Part shown: positions 1 to 6,408 of the stretch, one piece after another
How positions within the stretch are numbered: position 1 is the first letter of the stretch
Layout of the letters: each line of letters starts with the position of its first letter
DNA from: Firmicutes bacterium UBA5388
GTDB lineage: Bacteria > Bacillota > UBA4882 > UBA10575
Assembly: GCA_002409975.1 (NCBI GenBank)
Contig: DHOO01000035.1
Coordinates: 21,582-34,281 of the forward strand
DNA: 12,700 nucleotides
Reading direction: 5' to 3'
The notes under the pieces: generated by a model
The model's input: the letters and a program-made list of their open reading frames with translations, nothing else
What the model was told of the DNA's origin: nothing
Database searches by the model: none
Program-made: the position numbers and the translations under genes

Positions 1-18
1 TCGTCGCTCGTCGCTCGC
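1..18. repeat. 7-bp tandem repeat at the window edge
   Basis: The unit CGTCGCT occurs twice in succession (2-8 and 9-15), followed by CGC. A related CTCGTCG occurs again at 74-80. The array probably continues outside the window. Seven is not a multiple of three, so expansion would shift any reading frame through it. Function unknown. Confidence 0.5.
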
Positions 19-105
19 ATGAATAATAGCCTTTGCGACTGTAGGTCTCAAAATCTGGCAAATACCGCTATGGCTCGTCGTAATTTTCATTCTTTCACGT
101 GCCAT
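1..105 (-). other. Open frame running off the left edge, unrecognised
   Basis: Reading leftward from an ATG at 105 (or a second at 90), about 35 codons stay open to the window edge and run into the 7-bp repeat. There is no convincing ribosome binding site before either ATG, and I recognise nothing in the predicted peptide. It could be the start of another gene in the polysaccharide operon, or non-coding repeat sequence after the glycosyltransferase stop. I lean toward non-coding. Confidence 0.2.
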
Positions 106-112
106 CTAAAGG

Positions 113-895
113 TTAACGTTGACGACTAGTCAGTCTTTCCCTCCAGACCCTGCTCATAAATTCGGGTAAAACCAAGAGCCGCTTGCACCGCTCTGGTTCT
201 TTCCAAGCGCGGTAAACCCATTCCAACCCCATGTTTCGCATAATCTTCGGCGCTCTTTTAACTCTACCCGCCCATACATCAAAAAGACCGCCCACTCCGA
301 TTCCAACCGACGCCTCTAATGCTTGCCAGTGGCTATGAAGCCAAATTTCCTGACGCGGAACCCCCATCCCAACCAACAGTAGGTCAGGTCGCACCTGATT
401 AATATCTTGAATAATCTTCTGGTTTTCCTCAGGGGGAAAGTATCCATGATACGAACCAGCTACTTTTACCGCCGGCCAACGGCGAACAAGATTAAGAGCC
501 GCAACCTCAACCACTCCCGGTTTTCCGCCTAGTAGATAGATTCTTAGCCCATTAGTTTGTCTCGCTAATACTTTTTCCACTAAATCTATTCCGGTGACTC
601 TTTGTTGCTGTTTAACCCCGGTCCGGCGTAAAGCCCAAACTACACCGATACCATCGGGAACAACCAGATCTGCGCTCTGCAAAGCTACGAAAAGCTGTGG
701 ATCCTTTACACCCATCATCAACATTTCAGGATTAAGAGTGACAATCCTCACTCTTCTCTTCCCCTGCTTTTCCAGGCTGGAAGCAAGCAATTTCTCTACA
801 AGTTCGACCGTTTCCTCAAGATTTATAATATTAACTCGAAAACCAAGGATTTTTCTTACTTCACTAAAGTCTGCTCGATGAGCTGAAGAAACCAA
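113..895 (-). CDS. WecG/TagA/CpsF family glycosyltransferase (GT26)
   Basis: A 260-residue cytoplasmic, membrane-associated glycosyltransferase of the family that adds N-acetylmannosaminuronate or N-acetylmannosamine to an undecaprenyl-linked sugar (WecG, TagA, CpsF). The length is normal. Family hallmarks are visible: the LGF start of the fold near residue 17, TLNPEM at 53-58, VVPDGIGV at 78-85 with Asp81 at the position of the catalytic aspartate described in TagA, the LLGG loop, the GMGVPRQE motif and the GGLFDVWAG segment near 200. The Arg-rich C-terminal tail fits membrane attachment. The start is TTG at 895, chosen for a strong GGGAGG seven bases upstream. This site lies inside the end of the pyruvyl transferase gene, so the two are translationally coupled. 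The exact sugar cannot be told from sequence. Its neighbours point to a secondary cell-wall polymer or similar surface glycan. Confidence 0.93.
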   Translation of the reverse strand: MVSSAHRADFSEVRKILGFRVNIINLEETVELVEKLLASSLEKQGKRRVRIVTLNPEMLMMGVKDPQLFVALQSADLVVPDGIGVVWALRRTGVKQQQRVTGIDLVEKVLARQTNGLRIYLLGGKPGVVEVAALNLVRRWPAVKVAGSYHGYFPPEENQKIIQDINQVRPDLLLVGMGVPRQEIWLHSHWQALEASVGIGVGGLFDVWAGRVKRAPKIMRNMGLEWVYRAWKEPERCKRLLVLPEFMSRVWRERLTSRQR

Positions 896-1908
896 TCCCT
901 TTCCTCCCTCGCTTTTTTCTCCATCTCCGTTCTCTTCTGTAGAACCTGCTGTTCCGCCGAACCGAGATCAGATAAAACCTCCTCTATTGCCATTACCATT
1001 AAATTTTCAACACATAAATCCTGCCACGAAAAACAAGGCCATTCCATTTGTTGGCAGAAAGCTTTAATCTTAGGATCATTACTCAGCCCAATACCCGGTA
1101 GACCATACTTCGCCGCCAGTAAAAGACCATGAAGCCTCTCCCCAATAACCATGGTCAGTTCCGGGGCAATTGCTGCTAAATCCCTTACTTCTGTTAACAG
1201 AAGAGGCGGAGACGCCCCTATCTCCTGGGAAACCACCTCGGCAACCGGATAATCTTCAGGGAAGAGGGTAATCAATCTTAACCCTTCAAACCTTAACTTT
1301 AACCTAAAAAGTAGACGCTGCTTTCTCTTTCGCTCCTCTTTGCGAAAGAAAAAGCCAAGCGCAGAAGGTCGATACCGCCTTTTTGCCGGCTTGAACAGTA
1401 ATTCCGGAGCCTGGAAATCCCACAAAGGATCAACCCCCAAATACAACAGAGGCCGATTAACCCCCATTTCCACCAGGGTAGCTAATGACCACTGATCCCG
1501 GCAGGAGATTCCTAAAGCTGAGTTTAAATAAGGCCCGACCAGCCTCCTCCCCAAAGAAGAAAGAGGGCCCAGCCCTTGCCCTGCCAGGATAATTTCCAGG
1601 TGCCGCCAGCCGGCAAGCCTTAAGAGACCAAGATAATAGAAAAGACTTCTTTTACTGGTTGCGTCCTGAAAAATACTACCGCCCCCTCCTACCAGTAAAT
1701 CGCCAGGGGCCATCATCTTACTTAACTGCCAAAGATTCCAGCGAGAGACCGTTTTATACTCTATTTCTTGTTCGTTTGGTTTATCCCTCAAAATAATTAA
1801 CTTCAATTCGGGAAAATGAGCGCCCAACAAACTAGTATAATACGCACATAAAAGTTCATCTCCAAGATTTCCAAACCCATAATATCCAAAGAGAAAAACT
1901 TTTTTCAT
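856..1908 (-). CDS. csaB: Polysaccharide pyruvyl transferase CsaB
   Basis: Transfers a pyruvate ketal onto a sugar, usually ManNAc, of the secondary cell-wall polymer. In many bacteria this modification is the ligand for SLH domains that hold S-layer and surface proteins. About 350 residues, the usual size. The N-terminal YYGFGNLGDE motif (residues about 8-17), the glycine-rich GGGGSIFQD segment, the SCRD motif in mid-protein and the C-terminal GERLHGLLLA motif with His260 are all typical. I place the start at ATG 1908, because AGGGGTGA lies at a good distance from it. The TTG at 1914 is almost on top of that site. It follows the O-antigen-ligase-like gene by about 50 bases and overlaps the glycosyltransferase gene by 40 bases. 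No SLH protein is encoded in this window, so what it anchors is unknown. Confidence 0.93.
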   Translation of the reverse strand: MKKVFLFGYYGFGNLGDELLCAYYTSLLGAHFPELKLIILRDKPNEQEIEYKTVSRWNLWQLSKMMAPGDLLVGGGGSIFQDATSKRSLFYYLGLLRLAGWRHLEIILAGQGLGPLSSLGRRLVGPYLNSALGISCRDQWSLATLVEMGVNRPLLYLGVDPLWDFQAPELLFKPAKRRYRPSALGFFFRKEERKRKQRLLFRLKLRFEGLRLITLFPEDYPVAEVVSQEIGASPPLLLTEVRDLAAIAPELTMVIGERLHGLLLAAKYGLPGIGLSNDPKIKAFCQQMEWPCFSWQDLCVENLMVMAIEEVLSDLGSAEQQVLQKRTEMEKKAREERDWFLQLIEQTLVK

Positions 1909-1957
1909 TTTCAATCACCCCTACATACCCCAAAAGTCCGAGCCAAACCTTTTTTAG

Positions 1958-3250
1958 CTAGTCCTCTCTGAGCAAAGCAAAACCGAACCAGAATAAAAAA
2001 TGTAACAATGGAGGATTCCAGACACTCTCAGTTAAGCCAGCTACTAATTGGCCAAGTAATGCTGCTCTTATACCCCTTTCCAGCAATGAGCTTTGGTGAA
2101 TACTCCTCGATGATGGTATTAAAATAAAATTATAAACCATCCAAAAAATAATAAAAAGAGATGGGATCCCCTTTTCCACTATCAACTGAAGGTATAGATT
2201 ATGAAGATGATCTGCCCTCATGGTCTGTGTATGATGTAAGTGAAAAATTAGCGCTTCTTTCCCCACTCCGGTAACAGGATGTTTCTGTACCAACCCCCAT
2301 GTTTCCTTCCAGATTCGAACTCGATACTCAAAAGTACCGCTTTGAAAAGGATGATGCAGTATCCGCGCGACCAAGGGGGGAAAGATACAAACAATAATAA
2401 TAATTACCAAAATAAGACGGATAATCTTCCCTTTTTCATTAGGCAACCAATAAAAAACCAGAGTAAAAACGGCAGCCACCCAAGATGTTCGTGAAAAAGT
2501 AAAAATAAGAGCAGGTAGGCTAAGAAAAAATAAAATCCCCGAACAGGAGCTTTCTATCTTTTTCCAATACCCATTTTTACTTTCCCATCCCACTAACAAT
2601 AACGGTAACATATAGGCCAAATAGAGTCCGGTTAGATTAGGATTATCCCCTGCGCCGGTAACCCGAAACGGAATCTTCCCTTTTTCAGAAAGTGGAACCC
2701 AACTCGGCGGAAAGGGTGGCGCGGCATAAGCCTGAAGAAAAGTCAGACTGATCACTAGCGCTAAAGAGAGGAGAATTATTTGAAACCATTCTCTTTTGCC
2801 TCGGCTGTAAAACCCAGCTGCCAAGCCGGACAGGACGATAGTGGTCTCTTGAAAAAAACTGATGACAGCAGAAGGAAAGCTCGGCGCCAACAAGGCGGAA
2901 ACAAAAGACCAAGCGCTCCAGAGAAGAACCGGTCTTATTCTCCTGGGGAAAGATGAGGAGAAGAGAAGGCCAGGGAGAAAAAAAATAAAACTAAGCGAAT
3001 CAGCAGAAAATAATAAGACAAAAAAGAGCATAGCAGGAAAAAAGTGTTCCCAATATAATCTCCACTGGAGTTGGTCCTGTTGCTCTTCAACTCCCACCGG
3101 GCCTAATTTTTTTCTCAACCACTGGACAGCCATGAAAATCCGACTATCCTTAACTAAACCTCTGACCTTAAGTAGGGCGTTAACAACTTTTTGTAAACAC
3201 AAAACAAGCTGTAGTAACCAATAACTGGTGGCGGATAACTCCTTAGTCAC
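1958..3250 (-). CDS. O-antigen ligase / Wzy-like membrane protein (Wzy_C)
   Basis: A 430-residue integral membrane protein with about ten or more hydrophobic helices after a roughly 70-residue N-terminal region. It has the three sequence blocks typical of the Wzy_C/O-antigen ligase group: GDNPNLTG around Asn203, TFSRTSW with Arg254, and the large external loop ending in GVG...DHLHNLYLQLIVEKG with His350. Family members polymerise or ligate undecaprenyl-linked glycans on the outer face of the membrane. In Firmicutes they usually act on cell-wall polymers or S-layer glycans rather than lipopolysaccharide. The start is GTG at 3250, whose first bases overlap the stop of the upstream gene (GTGA), so translation is coupled. 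Substrate cannot be inferred beyond the shared operon with csaB and a TagA/CpsF-type transferase. Confidence 0.85.
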   Translation of the reverse strand: MTKELSATSYWLLQLVLCLQKVVNALLKVRGLVKDSRIFMAVQWLRKKLGPVGVEEQQDQLQWRLYWEHFFPAMLFFVLLFSADSLSFIFFLPGLLFSSSFPRRIRPVLLWSAWSFVSALLAPSFPSAVISFFQETTIVLSGLAAGFYSRGKREWFQIILLSLALVISLTFLQAYAAPPFPPSWVPLSEKGKIPFRVTGAGDNPNLTGLYLAYMLPLLLVGWESKNGYWKKIESSCSGILFFLSLPALIFTFSRTSWVAAVFTLVFYWLPNEKGKIIRLILVIIIIVCIFPPLVARILHHPFQSGTFEYRVRIWKETWGLVQKHPVTGVGKEALIFHLHHTQTMRADHLHNLYLQLIVEKGIPSLFIIFWMVYNFILIPSSRSIHQSSLLERGIRAALLGQLVAGLTESVWNPPLLHFLFWFGFALLRED

Positions 3251-3735
3251 TCCCCAACCACAGAAATACGGCTTATTTTCCCCGGAAACTCAGTATATAA
3301 AGTATGAAACAACCTCTCTTGCCCAGAACGGATGGTCTCCTTTCCCAAAAAAATCCCTTCTCGTTCATTTATTCTCCCTGAACGTTCCAAAACCAGGATT
3401 AGATCCTGTTTTTCAAAAAGCGCTGGTTTATTAAGCTCACCAAACCCCCGTGCTTTTACCTGAGTAGGAAAAGCCTCTTTTTGAATAATCTTACCCATAA
3501 ACTCACCGGAAGCTTGGTCTTTTACCCACTGCCCGATAGCAATGCTCTCCGCCAAATCGGTAGAGAACCCTAAGACCAGAATTTCCAGGCGAATGTCCTT
3601 CTGTTCCTTCCGATCAAATCGTGGCCAAGAGACAATTATTGTCCTGATCATTAGCATGACCACAGCAAGCAGCAAGAGCAAATCCAACCAATGAATGATT
3701 CCACCGATTCGACCTTTACGATCAACCCAATGCAA
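3247..3735 (-). CDS. DUF4330-like single-pass membrane protein
   Basis: 162 residues: a short cytoplasmic VDRKGRIGG start, one strong transmembrane helix (about residues 15-36), then an extracytoplasmic domain rich in beta-strand. The DRKGR-x-hydrophobic-helix start and overall length match what I know of DUF4330 proteins, a family of unknown function often found beside polysaccharide ligase and csaB genes. The start is TTG at 3735, supported by GGAGG five to six bases upstream; no ATG is available nearby. It is 16 bases downstream of the lipoprotein gene and its stop overlaps the start of the ligase-like gene. The tight coupling suggests it helps the ligase at the outer face of the membrane, but that is inference. 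Confidence 0.7.
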   Translation of the reverse strand: MHWVDRKGRIGGIIHWLDLLLLLAVVMLMIRTIIVSWPRFDRKEQKDIRLEILVLGFSTDLAESIAIGQWVKDQASGEFMGKIIQKEAFPTQVKARGFGELNKPALFEKQDLILVLERSGRINEREGIFLGKETIRSGQERLFHTLYTEFPGKISRISVVGE

Positions 3736-3751
3736 AGTATCCTCCCTGGTT

Positions 3752-4804
3752 TTAATCGCCGATAACCTTCTCGCGTTCTCCTGTCTGAATGTTAATTCGC
3801 CAAGTCCCTAATTTTTCTTCAACTCCGGTTTGCTCTGGTCCCGAGGTTACCCGTAATAATATTGATTTACTGTTCACTTCCCAATGTTGAAAAGAGATAT
3901 GATACTGTTCTATAGGAAAAGCCTGTTCTAACTGGAAGTTAAGTTTATTTCTCTGATCAGAGCGATAGATCTCAACCCGGTCTGTTCCTGCCGGGCTGGC
4001 TATTTCTGTAGCTAAATACTTGGAGTCTGGAGAGAAGGAAAGTAGTTTTACTCTTCCTCCGTAAAAGAGATCAAGAGGAATAAGTTTAACTCTCCCGGGA
4101 GCAGGTATTTTCCCTTCCCAAGTTAACACAGCCATTGCTCCGTGCGTGCCACTAGTCCCAAAAGCAGCTCGTTGTCCTTCTGGGTTTAAAACTACCGTCG
4201 AATATCCATTGCGTCCAACGCCAAATTCTTGCTCATTCGTTCCTCCGATTGGCGCCATTCTTGGCGGAAAGTCCTGTAAGTTAAAAATCTTAACTTCACT
4301 TTCCTTCCCTTCAGACCCGGCACCCACCCAGATTAAATCTTCACCAACAGTTCTGATGGTAGTTGTCTGCAACAAGCGAGCTGAAGAAACCCGGTATTCA
4401 TCATTACTAAAACTAACAATCAAATCTTCAGTCGTATTTTCCGCCTGTGGTCGCACCCTGTCCACTCCCTGCATAACAGTGGTAAAGGCATATCTCCCCC
4501 CGGAAAGATCCGTCTCATCAAGTATTTTATACCCAACAAATTCTTTACTGTTACCAGATTGAAGAGTTAAGTTTCCACTCCGGTAATCATTCCAAGCCTC
4601 TTCTGTCAAATAAGCGCGGAGATTTTCAGTGCTTTCCCCAACTACTCGGGAGTTAAGATAAGAATACAAAAGTTCCCTCGCCTCAGTACGGCTTCCCTGG
4701 GGCAGCGCCGGCTCCCGAGAAGGAGGTTTTAAGTAATCCCAAAGGTTACATCCTTGAAAAGACAAGACCAAAAATAGTGGGAGTATTTTTAAAGCAACGG
4801 TCAT
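3752..4804 (-). CDS. Putative lipoprotein with beta-propeller-like C-terminal region
   Basis: 350 residues. The N-terminus (ALKILPLFLVLSFQGC) is a short export signal ending in a cysteine at about residue 19. The site FQGC is an imperfect lipobox, so lipid attachment is likely but not certain. Residues about 40-150 form a mixed domain with a YLTEEAW segment. Residues about 150-350 carry repeated strand patterns such as VLNPEGQRAAFG and LSFSPDSKYLATE, which resemble TolB- or WD-type propeller blades. I do not recognise a specific family. The ATG at 4804 has GAGGTG seven to eight bases upstream. It lies between the histidine kinase (64-base gap) and the DUF4330-like gene (16 bases), so it is probably co-transcribed. 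It could be a sensor or assembly partner on the outer face of the membrane; function unknown. Confidence 0.7.
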   Translation of the reverse strand: MTVALKILPLFLVLSFQGCNLWDYLKPPSREPALPQGSRTEARELLYSYLNSRVVGESTENLRAYLTEEAWNDYRSGNLTLQSGNSKEFVGYKILDETDLSGGRYAFTTVMQGVDRVRPQAENTTEDLIVSFSNDEYRVSSARLLQTTTIRTVGEDLIWVGAGSEGKESEVKIFNLQDFPPRMAPIGGTNEQEFGVGRNGYSTVVLNPEGQRAAFGTSGTHGAMAVLTWEGKIPAPGRVKLIPLDLFYGGRVKLLSFSPDSKYLATEIASPAGTDRVEIYRSDQRNKLNFQLEQAFPIEQYHISFQHWEVNSKSILLRVTSGPEQTGVEEKLGTWRINIQTGEREKVIGD

Positions 4805-4860
4805 CAGTCCACACCTCTTTAGAGTAATTTTCTTTATTCTCTCCCTTTCTGACCGTCTTT

Positions 4861-4884
4861 AAACAATATTATGCTATATTGTTT
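4861..4884. repeat. 9-bp perfect inverted repeat at the end of the kinase gene
   Basis: AAACAATAT and ATATTGTTT flank a six-base spacer and cover the stop codon of the histidine kinase gene. In RNA it would form an AT-only stem. On neither strand is it followed by a T-run, so it is not a standard terminator. It could be a weak pause or RNA-stability element, or chance in AT-rich DNA. Confidence 0.4.
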
Positions 4885-6206
4885 CTGATTCCTCTCCACT
4901 TCGCAACCGATAATAATATTCTAATCACCGTTCCTCTCCCCTGAGCGCTTTCAATCGTCATCCCCCCACCATGATAAGAGAGTACCCACTGACAGTAAGA
5001 GAGCCCCAACCCCCAAGACTCATAAATTGATTTAGAAGTCTGAAAAGGCCAGAGGATCTCCCCCAAACGTTGCTCCTCAATACCAATCCCCTGATCAGTA
5101 ATTGTAATCATTAGATAGTCCCCCTCTTGATGAGCTTCAATATATATATCCCCGCCATTGGGCATTGCTTCGACCGCATTACGAATTAAGTTTTGAAAAA
5201 CACGAACGAGGGCAGGTTTATCTACATAAACAGGGGTTACCGGCATCTTAACCTCAAGATTAATCTTAATTTCGGGAGGCAAGTCAGAAAGAGAATTTTT
5301 AACCTCCTCCAAGAGGGGAGAAATTGGTTCAAATGTCCCCCAATTACCCGTTGGAACCGATAGATCCAAATGACTTAGACGTTCAGATACAGTTTGGCAA
5401 AGCTCCCTAATCTTCGCCATCCTATGATTGTAATCTCCGATAGCAAAATCAGAAGCTAAATAATCAATAACTGAAAGATAATTCTTGATTGCATGTGAAA
5501 AGATCGAATACCCCTTACTAGCAGCAGTAATTTCCCGATTCAGTCTGGAATTCCTTTCTTTCAACTGTTTTTGAAAGTATTCATAACGGATAAAGCTGTA
5601 GGAAACAAGAATAAGAGAACAAGTAATAAATAAACCACTAAATTTGTAGTAGAATGCTTTGCCAAGCACTGGATATAAGATTCCGGAAAAAAGAGTAGCC
5701 CACGAAATTAACATTATTCCTACTGTTAACAGGAACAATTGTTTCCGGATATCCTGCAAAAATATACCGCGGAAGGAACTGAGCAAATTCCAATAACCCC
5801 ACAAGAGATAAAGCGCCATCCAACTGACTAAATAGGGCGCTACCAGTTTAATCGCTCCTTGAGGATAAAATAAAGGATCGGTAAGTATTAAAGATATTAG
5901 CACGGGCACTATTAAAACAGGGGTCAACCATCGCGCTTGATAAATAATCTTTTTGGGGAAAGGATAATAAAAAGAGAAGTATAAAACAAAAAAAGGCAGA
6001 GTGGAGCGGCCTAGATTAATACAGCGGTATTCAAGATCAGTTTGCGTAGGAAAAATGTTAAGAACGTAATACCCGAATTGAACCAGAAAAGCAGAAAAAA
6101 CAATCATTAGTACTAAACGAGCTGAGTAAGGATAAGGAAATTTAATGACATTATAAAGTAAAAAGACTGCGCAAACCCAAACTGCTAAATGTTCGATCGT
6201 GCCCAT
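4869..6206 (-). CDS. Membrane sensor histidine kinase with multi-helix N-terminal sensor
   Basis: 445 residues. The first about 215 residues form roughly seven hydrophobic helices with short loops, so the sensor lies within or close to the membrane, without a large external domain. A basic linker (YFQKQLKERNSRLNRE) leads to the phospho-acceptor region with His238 in FSHAIKNYLSVI. The ATPase domain follows: N-box QNLIRNAVEAM with Asn343, G1 box DQGIGI starting at Asp371, and G2-type GLGLSYCQW. The residue after the histidine is Ala where many kinases have Glu (HAIKN rather than HEIKN); all other boxes look intact. The ATG at 6206 has AAGGAGG seven bases upstream. No response regulator lies in the window, so its partner is elsewhere. 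It heads the polysaccharide gene set and is divergent from the 876-codon surface-protein gene, but what it controls is unknown. Confidence 0.9.
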   Translation of the reverse strand: MGTIEHLAVWVCAVFLLYNVIKFPYPYSARLVLMIVFSAFLVQFGYYVLNIFPTQTDLEYRCINLGRSTLPFFVLYFSFYYPFPKKIIYQARWLTPVLIVPVLISLILTDPLFYPQGAIKLVAPYLVSWMALYLLWGYWNLLSSFRGIFLQDIRKQLFLLTVGIMLISWATLFSGILYPVLGKAFYYKFSGLFITCSLILVSYSFIRYEYFQKQLKERNSRLNREITAASKGYSIFSHAIKNYLSVIDYLASDFAIGDYNHRMAKIRELCQTVSERLSHLDLSVPTGNWGTFEPISPLLEEVKNSLSDLPPEIKINLEVKMPVTPVYVDKPALVRVFQNLIRNAVEAMPNGGDIYIEAHQEGDYLMITITDQGIGIEEQRLGEILWPFQTSKSIYESWGLGLSYCQWVLSYHGGGMTIESAQGRGTVIRILLSVAKWRGIRNNIA

Positions 6207-6408
6207 CCCTCATCCTCCTTAAACCCTTTTTTTGGTATCTATAGATCTTTTTCCTCTTTAATCAGAAGTTTCCTCTTTTTATTTTTGTAAAATTATCATA
6301 TTTTAGCATTTGTTGAAAGGTATTTTCTCATCATATTTAGAACTAATCAATAGAAACTAGCGATCCTATTGGCTGCAATTTATTTTATCAGTGAAAGGAC
6401 TTGACCTT

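Noticed and set aside
2862..3224. 120-codon plus-strand open frame
   Set aside because: Antisense to the membrane segments of the ligase-like gene. Its Lys-rich content is what antisense of Leu/Phe codons gives.
4146..4562. 138-codon plus-strand open frame
   Set aside because: Antisense shadow of the lipoprotein gene, with no ribosome binding site and low-complexity Ser/Pro composition.
6207..6390. Promoters in the divergent region between the kinase and the large surface-protein gene
   Set aside because: Several TTGxxx and TATxxT pieces exist (for example TTGTTG with TATTTA), but spacing or match is poor on both strands, so none is called.
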